A DNA stretch of 64,000 nt from Clostridiaceae bacterium. Lineage in GTDB: Bacteria; Bacillota; Clostridia; Peptostreptococcales; Natronincolaceae. Made by a program: the position numbers and the translations under genes. The stretch covers positions 434,001-498,000 of the forward strand of contig JAHDLO010000010.1 of NCBI GenBank assembly GCA_018432235.1. Reading direction: 5' to 3'. The notes under the pieces are model-generated. The model saw only the letters and a program-made list of their open reading frames with translations, was not told where the DNA came from and did not search any database. Shown here piece by piece: positions 57,101 to 64,000 of the stretch (within the stretch, counting starts at the first letter, position 1; the number at the start of each line of letters is the position of its first letter).

Positions 57101-57508
57101 TTTTGCACCTCACTGATAATAAATGTATAAAGAATGATGAATCTTAAATTTACCAACACCAAATCTATTACTTTAATTATATCTTTTTGCCACTAATAGT
57201 CAATGGAATATGCAGCCTTATCGATAATAATGCAGCATATTTCTTCCTATATTATATACCAAATCTCTCATAAGGTGTAATGTTATATACTAATTTGAAT
57301 TTCTTAGGAAATAGGCGAATTCCCTGCGATAATATGGAACTCTTTCATTCTACTTGGCGATTGTGAATATCATGAAAGCTTTCAATAAAATGAAAAAAAG
57401 GAGGGTAATGGTATCATCCCCCCTTAATCATTGATAGTTGCGCGATATAATTAACTACATTAAGTAACTAAGCCCTAACCACTGACAACTACTATTCTCT
57501 CATAGTGC
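57101..57508. other. Intergenic region between the aldolase gene and glpX copy 2
   Basis: A 408-base stretch without a supported gene; it contains the aldolase terminator (57393-57425) and probably the glpX promoter near 57170-57260. Confidence 0.55.
57393..57425 (-). terminator. Terminator after the transaldolase-like gene
   Basis: AAGGGGGG/CCCTCCTT (57425-57418 with 57405-57398, one G-T) followed by seven T on the minus strand. It lies about 85 bases after the gene's stop. Confidence 0.65.
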
Positions 57509-58156
57509 CTATTTATCCTTAACCTTTTCCCAATCGCTTAAAAACCTCTCGATTCCTGAATCGGTTAAAGGATGCTTAACCATTTGCTTCAATACACTAT
57601 AGGGCACTGTGGCAACGTCGGAGCCCGCCTTTGCTGCTTCAAGCACATGTATCGGTGTACGAATGCTGGCAGCCAGCACCTCTGTCTGGATATCGTGATT
57701 AAAGAAGACCTCAACGATATCTCTAATTAACAGCATTCCTTCATGACCTATATCATCCAGACGTCCTACAAAGGGACTTACATAGGTGGCACCTGCTTTT
57801 GCTGCCAATAGAGCTTGCAGTGCTGAAAATACTAAAGTAACATTGGTTTTAATCCCCTTAGCCGATAGCTGCTTAACGGCCTTTAAACCCTCTTCTGTCA
57901 TAGGAATTTTTATAACTATATTTTTATGAAGGGCAGCCAGCACCTCTGCCTCCTCCACCATTCCCTTGGCCTCTAGGCTTATAACCTCAGCGCTGATAGG
58001 TCCATCCACCAATGCCACGATTTCCTTTATCACCTCTTGAAAATTTCTGCCCTCCTTGGCTATTAGTGAAGGATTTGTCGTAACTCCGTCAATAATCCCC
58101 CACTGGGCAATTTCTTCAATTTCCTTAATATTTGCCGTATCAATAAATAGCTTCAT
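57509..58156 (-). CDS. Fructose-6-phosphate aldolase / transaldolase (TalC type)
   Basis: A 215-residue short transaldolase: [33 protein letters not shown], the Schiff-base lysine in [14 protein letters not shown], and [16 protein letters not shown]. The length fits the FSA/TalC subfamily; whether it acts as fructose-6-phosphate aldolase or transaldolase depends on residues I cannot judge surely. ATG 58156 follows GGAGGTAATGCAG. It is next to glpX, like ywjH in Bacillus. Confidence 0.93.
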   Translation of the reverse strand: MKLFIDTANIKEIEEIAQWGIIDGVTTNPSLIAKEGRNFQEVIKEIVALVDGPISAEVISLEAKGMVEEAEVLAALHKNIVIKIPMTEEGLKAVKQLSAKGIKTNVTLVFSALQALLAAKAGATYVSPFVGRLDDIGHEGMLLIRDIVEVFFNHDIQTEVLAASIRTPIHVLEAAKAGSDVATVPYSVLKQMVKHPLTDSGIERFLSDWEKVKDK

Positions 58157-58856
58157 CTGCATTACCTCCACATAATTATTCTTTATAGAATAGTTCAACA
58201 TATTTTATATAATTCCTTTTATAAAACAAAAGTATTACTTGCATTTTACATATATACCCCTTAATTTTGTAAGCATGCCATAAAGTGGTGTTTCAAAATA
58301 CAACAAACCAGACCATAAGTCAAGATTAGGAAGCCTTTGACTCATAACCATACTGCGCATCTTTATTATACACTCGATTATATATATGCATAGTTAAATC
58401 CTATAAAAGCCTTAGGCATTATTACCTACGGTTATACGTAAAAAATGGTAATAAATATTCATATTAACAACAGTCAATTTTTTTTAATGATTTTTTTGAA
58501 GCCTTAAAATTTTTTAGTTGTAAAAAGCTTGATTATATCACATTTTGACACAATTATATATTAATTTTTTTTTACATATTATTAAACATTCTTAATTTTA
58601 TAAAAAAATAACACTTGCAAGTTATAATTTTGCTCTGTATAATAATGAAATATAAATATTTGTAATTTTCTCTTATTTAGAAAAATTGTCTATAAATAAA
58701 ATATTGCCACGTTTCAAAATTTTAACTGTTTATTTATAAGCAATTATGTTTAATATTCCATCGAGTAAAATTTTCGGCATTATTTGATTTATGACAACGT
58801 TTTTTTAGTTTAAGGGGGAACAATATTTATATTTTTAAAATTAAAGGAGGGACTGT
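58157..58856. other. Long AT-rich leader region of the first NSS transporter
   Basis: A 700-base stretch with no supported gene. It contains a near-consensus promoter (58615-58643), a ten-base inverted repeat TATAAATAAA/TTTATTTATA (58691-58738) in the roughly 200-base leader, and AAGGAGG before the ATG. Confidence 0.6.
58615..58643 (+). promoter_or_regulatory. Promoter of the first NSS transporter
   Basis: TTGCAA, 17-base spacer, TATAAT, preceded by AATAACAC. The same arrangement recurs at 60487-60515. Confidence 0.8.
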
Positions 58857-60209
58857 ATGGTGGATTTAAATGAAAACAAACAAAGAGATCAGTGGGGTTC
58901 CAAATTAGGCTTTATCATGGCTGCGGCTGGTTCAGCGGTCGGACTTGGTAACCTATGGAAGTTCCCTTACATGGCTGGATCAAACGGTGGAGGGGCTTTC
59001 GTTCTTATCTATCTGGCCTTAATTGTTATTGTTGGTTTTACACTAATGGCAGCTGAGATTGTTATCGGTAGACATACTCAGCTAAACGCAATTGGTGCCT
59101 ATAGAAAAATCCGTAAGGGCTGGGGCTGGGTTGGTGGTCTAGGCGTTTTAGCTGGCTTCGTAATCCTTTCCTATTATTCTGTAGTTGGTGGATGGGTAAT
59201 CAACTATATTATAAAGGCGGTTACGGGTGCATTTAATACCTCAGATATGGAAGTCTTAGGCAATATGTTCGGCGGTATGATATCTGGTACCTGGACGCCG
59301 ATCTTCTATCATGCCTTATTTATGATTATCACGCTTGGCATCGTTATAGGCGGTATCAGCGGAGGTATTGAGAAATTCTCCAAGATATTAATGCCAGCAT
59401 TATTCGTCATGATTATTATGATTGTTATCCGTTCTGTTACGTTACCTGGAGCAGGTGAAGGTATTAGCTTCTTCCTAAAGCCTGATTTCTCCAAGATTGA
59501 CTTCAGTGTTATACTGGCAGCACTAGGACAGGTATTCTTCTCCCTAAGCTTAGGTATGGGTTGTATGATTACCTATGGTAGCTACCTCAGCAAGGATGAG
59601 AATATTCCTCAAAGTGCAACCTTAATCCCATTACTGGATACAGGTGTTGCATTATTAGCAGGTCTTGCGATATTACCAGCAGTATTTGCCTTAGGCTTTG
59701 ACCCAGCAGGTGGCCCTGGTCTAGTATTCATTACTTTACCAGCAGTGTTTGCTAAAATGCCAATGGGTGGATTATTCGCCGTTATCTTCTTCGTATTAGT
59801 ATTATTTGCTGCCATTACTTCTTCTATCTCATTACTGGAGGTTGTTGTTTCCTTCGTAGTTGATGAGTGGAAATGGTCCCGTGCAAAGGCAACCACTATT
59901 GTAGCTGCTGCAATCTTTGCATTAGGAGTCCCCGCTTCACTATCTATGGGCATATGGGATACCATCATCTTTAAAGATTTAGTATTCTTCGATGCGTTAG
60001 GCTTCTTATCCGACCAAATTCTTCTGCCTCTAGGTGGATTGATGTTATGTATCTTTATCGGTTGGGTATGGGGTGTTGATAATGCAGTTAAAGAAGCTAC
60101 TAATGGCGGTAAGGTTAAATTTACGATCGCACCAGTTTGGGGCTTTGTTGTAAAATATGTCGCTCCAATAGCTATAGCATATATCTTTATTTCCGGTTTA
60201 TTAGCTTAA
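58857..60209 (+). CDS. Sodium-dependent NSS family transporter, copy 1
   Basis: A 450-residue symporter of the SLC6/LeuT family with about 11 to 12 helices. TM1 reads AAAGSAVGLGNLWKFPYMAG, followed by NGGGAFVLIYL; TM6-8 regions include GQVFFSLSLGMGCMITYGSY and ITSSISLLEVVVSF. It takes up an amino acid or amine with Na+; the substrate is unknown. In TM1 the usual gate arginine (WRFP) is Lys (WKFP). AAGGAGGGACTGT precedes the ATG. It is monocistronic with its own promoter and terminator, and almost identical to copy 2. Confidence 0.95.
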   Translation: MVDLNENKQRDQWGSKLGFIMAAAGSAVGLGNLWKFPYMAGSNGGGAFVLIYLALIVIVGFTLMAAEIVIGRHTQLNAIGAYRKIRKGWGWVGGLGVLAGFVILSYYSVVGGWVINYIIKAVTGAFNTSDMEVLGNMFGGMISGTWTPIFYHALFMIITLGIVIGGISGGIEKFSKILMPALFVMIIMIVIRSVTLPGAGEGISFFLKPDFSKIDFSVILAALGQVFFSLSLGMGCMITYGSYLSKDENIPQSATLIPLLDTGVALLAGLAILPAVFALGFDPAGGPGLVFITLPAVFAKMPMGGLFAVIFFVLVLFAAITSSISLLEVVVSFVVDEWKWSRAKATTIVAAAIFALGVPASLSMGIWDTIIFKDLVFFDALGFLSDQILLPLGGLMLCIFIGWVWGVDNAVKEATNGGKVKFTIAPVWGFVVKYVAPIAIAYIFISGLLA

Positions 60210-60227
60210 GTTTTAAAAAAAAGCAAG

Positions 60228-60254
60228 GGTGTCCTTTTGAAGGGCACCTTTTTT
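60228..60254 (+). terminator. Terminator of NSS transporter copy 1
   Basis: GGTGTCCTT-TTG-AAGGGCACC (one G-T pair) followed by six T, 18 bases after the stop. Confidence 0.9.
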
Positions 60255-60292
60255 ATTTCATAGAATACATTCATGATTCATAATCACCAAGT

Positions 60293-60394
60293 GGAATGAA
60301 AACACGCCTTATTACTAGAAAAATACTTATTTTATCTGGAAAATGAGGACCGGACCGTTAAGGGAGGCGGCAAAACTTTTCTAGTAATTATTCC
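60293..60394. other. Multi-stem structured element between the two NSS genes
   Basis: A perfect 12-base stem ATTACTAGAAAA/TTTTCTAGTAAT (60311-60322 with 60377-60388) encloses an eight-pair hairpin (60326-60347, loop ATCTGG) and a GC-rich single-stranded or weakly paired segment GGACCGGACCGTTAAGGG. An outer GGAAT/ATTCC pair (60293-60297 with 60390-60394) adds a fourth helix. It lies after the first gene's terminator and before the second gene's promoter. No T run follows either strand. I cannot name the class. Confidence 0.55.
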
Positions 60395-60486
60395 CTTCGC
60401 TTTCAATATGGTATTGATTTTACTTAATTTCCATTAGAGAATTTAGCGAAAAACTCTTATATTTTGAATTGTTAAAAAACTAACAC

Positions 60487-60515
60487 TTGCAATCATATGC
60501 CTCCCCTTATATAAT
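60487..60515 (+). promoter_or_regulatory. Promoter of the second NSS transporter
   Basis: TTGCAA, 17-base spacer, TATAAT, preceded by CTAACAC like the first copy. The 265-base leader holds a nine-base hairpin TGTCTATAG/CTATAGACA (60648-60677). Confidence 0.8.
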
Positions 60516-60781
60516 AAGTAACTGTGAATACTAAACCTTTTAAATTTTCATTTAATTAGAATTATTGCGCGATAATTCAATTTCATTTCATGACACCTAT
60601 GTATTGAAAACACAACATGTTCAATTAACAATTTCAAGCTTGCATTGTGTCTATAGTATGACATAGGGCTATAGACAAACAACCTTTGGTATGCCCTTTG
60701 GCAAAATCGGTATACAGGAGCGGGTCTGAAAACGTTTGCTCCTAATATCTGACTAATCTTATTTCAATAAGGAGGATTTTT

Positions 60782-62134
60782 ATGAACAAATCAATGGAAA
60801 CACAAGGTAGAGATCAGTGGAGCTCCAAGATTGGTTTTATCCTTGCAGCTGCTGGTTCTGCAGTTGGTCTTGGTAACCTGTGGAAGTTCCCTTACACAGC
60901 CGGTATGAATGGTGGTGGGGCCTTCGTTCTTATCTATTTGGCTTTAATTATCATTGTAGGCTTTACTTTAATGGCGGCTGAAATTATAATCGGTAGACAT
61001 ACGCAGCTAAATGCAATTGGTGCTTATAGAAAGATTCGTAAGGGCTGGGGCTGGGTTGGTGGTCTTGGCGTTTTAGCTGGCTTTGTTATCCTTTCCTATT
61101 ATTCAGTAGTTGGCGGATGGGTAATCAATTACATTGTTAAGGCTGCAACCGGTGCCTTCAGTACTTCAGATATTAACGTCTTAGGCGGTATGTTCGAGAG
61201 CTTAACCTCCAGCACCTGGGAGCCTATCATCTATCATGGATTATTTATGGCAATTACCCTGGGTATTGTTATTGGTGGTATCAGTGGCGGTATCGAGAAA
61301 TTCTCCAAGATTTTAATGCCGTCATTATTCATAATGGTTATTTTAATTGTTATTCGTTCAGTCACTTTACCTGGCGCAGCTGAAGGCATTAAGTTCTTCC
61401 TTAAGCCAGACTTCTCTGCGATTAACGTCAGTACCATTCTGGCAGCCTTAGGGCAGGTATTCTTTTCCCTAAGCTTAGGTATGGGCTGTATGATTACCTA
61501 TGGTAGCTACCTGAGCAAGGATGAAAATATCCCTCAGAGTGCAACGCTTATTCCATTATTAGATACCGGTGTTGCATTATTAGCTGGTCTTGCTATACTG
61601 CCTGCCGTATTTGCTTTAGGCTTTGACCCAGCAGGCGGACCTGGTCTTGTATTTATCACATTGCCAGCCGTATTTGCAAAAATGCCTATGGGCGGATTAT
61701 TCGCAATCTTATTCTTCCTGCTGGTTTTATTTGCAGCTATAACTTCTTCTATCTCATTACTTGAGGTTGTTGTTTCCTTCGTCGTTGATGAGTGGAATTG
61801 GTCACGTGCAAAGGCTACAACTATTATTTCAGCAGCTATCTTCGCTTTAGGTATTCCTGCGTCCTTATCCTTAGGGGTTTGGGATACCATAATATTCAGA
61901 GACCTAGTGTTCTTTGATGCATTAGGATTCTTAACAGATCAAATCCTGTTACCATTGGGCGGATTGATGCTATGTATCTTTATCGGCTGGGTATGGGGTG
62001 TTGATAATGCTGTTAAGGAAGCTACCAATGGCGGTAAGGTTAAATTTACTATCGCACCAATTTGGGGCTTTGTTATAAAATATCTTGCACCTATCGCAAT
62101 TGGATATATATTCATTACCGGATTAATTGGATAA
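60782..62134 (+). CDS. Sodium-dependent NSS family transporter, copy 2
   Basis: A 450-residue paralogue of the preceding gene, the same length with most residues identical. Differences cluster in the N-terminal few residues, the TM3-TM4 loop (SDINVLGGMFESLTSSTWEP versus SDMEVLGNMFGGMISGTWTP) and scattered helix positions. The Lys in LWKFPYTAG is shared. AAGGAGG precedes ATG 60782. Codon use (TTA-rich leucine) looks like a well-expressed gene. It has its own promoter and terminator. Confidence 0.95.
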   Translation: MNKSMETQGRDQWSSKIGFILAAAGSAVGLGNLWKFPYTAGMNGGGAFVLIYLALIIIVGFTLMAAEIIIGRHTQLNAIGAYRKIRKGWGWVGGLGVLAGFVILSYYSVVGGWVINYIVKAATGAFSTSDINVLGGMFESLTSSTWEPIIYHGLFMAITLGIVIGGISGGIEKFSKILMPSLFIMVILIVIRSVTLPGAAEGIKFFLKPDFSAINVSTILAALGQVFFSLSLGMGCMITYGSYLSKDENIPQSATLIPLLDTGVALLAGLAILPAVFALGFDPAGGPGLVFITLPAVFAKMPMGGLFAILFFLLVLFAAITSSISLLEVVVSFVVDEWNWSRAKATTIISAAIFALGIPASLSLGVWDTIIFRDLVFFDALGFLTDQILLPLGGLMLCIFIGWVWGVDNAVKEATNGGKVKFTIAPIWGFVIKYLAPIAIGYIFITGLIG

Positions 62135-62522
62135 TGATTTGAATTGACTGCTACAAAGCTCATATCTATCAAGGTATGGGCTTTGTTTTGTCATTTAGAG
62201 CCGAGGAGCAAGCACTGGGACCTCTTACATTTTTGATAAAATAAATCTTAGACTATATAAAAGGGGCGTCTCAAAATAGATCATTATAATGTGACTCCAA
62301 TAATTTAGAGCAAAATATAAAAAGACAAAGTCCGAAGAATTTGCCTTTTGGGTATCATACAATCACCACAGCCATTTATACCAAGGAGATTGTGGCTTGT
62401 AAACCGGGGGCTTTCAATTAATATTATCAATTAGTATTGAGGCAATGATACCTTTGGCATGAGGTAATAATTACCTTAAGATGCCGGTGTCCGATTGCTT
62501 GATGGGATGCCTGCACGGTTAG
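62135..62522. other. Intergenic region after NSS transporter copy 2
   Basis: A 388-base stretch with the transporter's terminator, an insertion-sequence-end-like AAAGGGGCGTCTCAAAATAG (62260-62279), and no supported gene. Confidence 0.5.
62153..62190 (+). terminator. Terminator of NSS transporter copy 2
   Basis: ACAAAGCTCATA/TATGGGCTTTGT (12 pairs, one G-T; 62153-62164 with 62175-62186) followed by TTTG. Confidence 0.8.
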
Positions 62523-64000
62523 CTATTCTCCATCCTGAAGCTCCATAGAGACACCACTGTCTTCCTCCTCAGACACCTGGAATACATTTTCAATGATATA
62601 CTCCGATAAAAATATTTCAGCAATCGCTCTTTCATACCCCTCACGGGCCTCCTCCAGCTCTACAGGCTCACCGGTATGTATATGCCATGCCTTGCTATTC
62701 TCAAATATGCCATCCTTGGATATTATAAACATCATCTCATTGTTGATAAAGGAGCCCTTGCCTGTGTGCACCTGCTGTACTGCAAAGCCCTCCTTGGTAT
62801 TCAGCAGGTCCTTGCCCAGTACATTTTCGTCCTTTGTCTCCAATCCTATCAGATTTGCTATTGTGGGATAAAAATCTATTTGTCCTCCGACCGTCTTTAT
62901 CTCTCGCTTTAGATTTGACTGAGGAATATGGATCATCATTGGCACCCTATACATTTCATCCTCTTGATAGGGCTTGCCTAGAAACTCTGTCACTTCCGCG
63001 TTTATTTCTTCATTTCTTGCGTCCAGTCCATGATGGTCTCCGTAGAGGATAATAGCGGTGTTTTCGTAAAGCCCTTCTCGTTTAAGGGCCTCTATTAGCT
63101 CCCCAATTGCAGCATCCAAATAATTTACCGTCTGCAGGTAATCTCCCAGCAGAGTATCCTCATATTTTTCAAGGCTTAATCCCTTCTGTTCCTCCGCCAT
63201 GACATAGGGGTAGTGGGAGGTTACAGTGATATAAAAGGAATAGAAGGGCTTAGGCAGCTGTTTCAGGTATGCCATCGACTGTTGAAATAATGACTTATCA
63301 CTGAGACCCAATCCGATGATTTCCTCCATATTCAGCTCCTCTGAGCTAATGAATTGATCAAAGCCTATGGTTGGATACATGCTCTTTCTATTCCAAAAAT
63401 CCGGTTCATTGCCATGAAATACAATAGTCTCGTAATCCTCCTGCTTTAACAGCATTGGCAATGAAAAAAGCTGTTTACCCTCATACTGCTTATAGCTGAA
63501 GTTTATGGTTGAGGCGTGCAGTCCATTGTGGGTGACGAACTCAGCATCAGAGGTATTACCCCAGCCCACCTGCTCATAATAGCGGGAAAAATAAAGGGTA
63601 TCCTTTGATATCAGCTGGTTTAACACAGGGGTTATGGCTTGACCCTCAACCTCTCTGTTCAAGACAAAGCCCTGCAGAGATTCTGCCTGAATAACAATAA
63701 TATTTTTTCCCTCCAGCAAACCATGATATCGTTTGATGGGATTTTCAGGAGTTTCATTTTCCAGTATCTCCATCCATGCATCGACGTTATCTACAAGGGG
63801 GGTTTTTCCGAAAAGCCGATATACATCGTAAATGTGATAGTTATAGGTACCAAGATTAAATGGCGTATAAAAGCCTCCAGCAGCAATTTTAACCTGCTGA
63901 TTGCCAAAAAATATGCATAAAAACAGTAAAAGCACCCAGGAAAGCTGTCTCGGGCTACGTCGTCGTGTGTCTACAGCAGCTGTTTTCCTGTTCTTAAAAT
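62523..64000 (-). CDS. LTA synthase family sulfatase, N-terminus beyond window
   Basis: At least 492 residues of a polyglycerolphosphate (lipoteichoic acid) synthase-like membrane sulfatase. The frame remains open to the window edge, so the N-terminal helices are outside; visible is the last membrane helix (SWVLLLFLCIFF) after an Arg-rich loop. The extracellular domain has the metal-binding VIQAESLQGF, the catalytic threonine in GWGNTSDAEF and LYGDHHG. It would transfer glycerol phosphate onto a lipid anchor outside the cell. LTA synthase versus primase cannot be separated by eye. Confidence 0.93.
   Translation of the reverse strand, partial: FKNRKTAAVDTRRRSPRQLSWVLLLFLCIFFGNQQVKIAAGGFYTPFNLGTYNYHIYDVYRLFGKTPLVDNVDAWMEILENETPENPIKRYHGLLEGKNIIVIQAESLQGFVLNREVEGQAITPVLNQLISKDTLYFSRYYEQVGWGNTSDAEFVTHNGLHASTINFSYKQYEGKQLFSLPMLLKQEDYETIVFHGNEPDFWNRKSMYPTIGFDQFISSEELNMEEIIGLGLSDKSLFQQSMAYLKQLPKPFYSFYITVTSHYPYVMAEEQKGLSLEKYEDTLLGDYLQTVNYLDAAIGELIEALKREGLYENTAIILYGDHHGLDARNEEINAEVTEFLGKPYQEDEMYRVPMMIHIPQSNLKREIKTVGGQIDFYPTIANLIGLETKDENVLGKDLLNTKEGFAVQQVHTGKGSFINNEMMFIISKDGIFENSKAWHIHTGEPVELEEAREGYERAIAEIFLSEYIIENVFQVSEEEDSGVSMELQDGE

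Noticed and set aside
60700..60755. GGAGC/GCTCC hairpin in the leader of NSS copy 2 as a riboswitch
   Set aside because: Short stem with a large unpaired loop, no known aptamer core and no terminator before the ribosome binding site.

Overview
The window looks like a chromosomal segment of a spore-forming, flagellated, low-GC clostridium. The gene content (SpoIIID, SpoIIQ, SpoIID, Spo0E-like and flagellar genes) and a sodium-type ATP synthase c subunit suggest a relative of the Alkaliphilus/Natronincola group. That placement is inference from gene content; no rRNA is present. Most genes lie on the minus strand, and the gene order strongly resembles the Bacillus subtilis flgK-comF, atp-ywmB-murA-spoIID-spoIIQ-spoIIID-mbl-flhO/flhP-fabZ and glpX-rho-rpmE-tdk-prfA-prmC-ywlC-ywlE-rpiB-upp-atp neighbourhoods.

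Layout: 1-4752 holds the end of a late flagellar cluster (flgK partial, flgN, flgM, yvyF), comFC and recD2. 5101-6630 is metK behind a SAM-I riboswitch. 6773-9769 is accessory: a small exporter, a Spo0E-like protein, an AEC transporter and a 31-codon membrane peptide with its own terminator. 9221-11935 is a response regulator, sensor kinase and GerMN lipoprotein unit, followed upstream by a phosphohexomutase, MurJ and FabZ. 15984-24461 carries rod/hook genes, Mbl, the sporulation genes, MurA and YwmB. 26168-33713 is a complete F1Fo ATP synthase operon (atpZIBEFHAGDC) whose c subunit has the sodium-binding residue set. 33978-47463 is envelope and housekeeping: WecB, WecA, dCMP deaminase, Upp, RpiB, a YwlE-type phosphatase with a coiled-coil insertion, YwlC, a PBP-RodA-FHA cluster, a ZIP transporter, PrfA, PrmC and a DUF1385 protein. 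47847-52256 is a plus-strand or mixed accessory patch (tungstate-type ABC transporter lacking its binding protein, DUF421, tiny membrane peptides, an amidohydrolase). 52362-58156 is Tdk, L31, Rho, two tandem GlpX enzymes and a transaldolase-like aldolase. 58857-62134 holds two nearly identical sodium-dependent NSS transporters in tandem, each with its own near-consensus promoter. The window ends inside an LTA-synthase-type sulfatase.

Themes: sodium energetics (Na+-type c ring plus paired Na+ symporters), sporulation and envelope synthesis, and an unusually rich set of intergenic structured repeats. These include at least five copies of a TTCACTATTC-type element, three loci with large GGGGACGG palindromes, a chain of hairpins at 24491-24850, a long imperfect hairpin at 50924-51037 and a multi-stem element at 60293-60394. 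I saw no CRISPR array, tRNA, rRNA, phage genes, intact insertion sequence or recognisable defence system. The best candidates for something undescribed are the structured intergenic elements and the two tiny transmembrane peptides.
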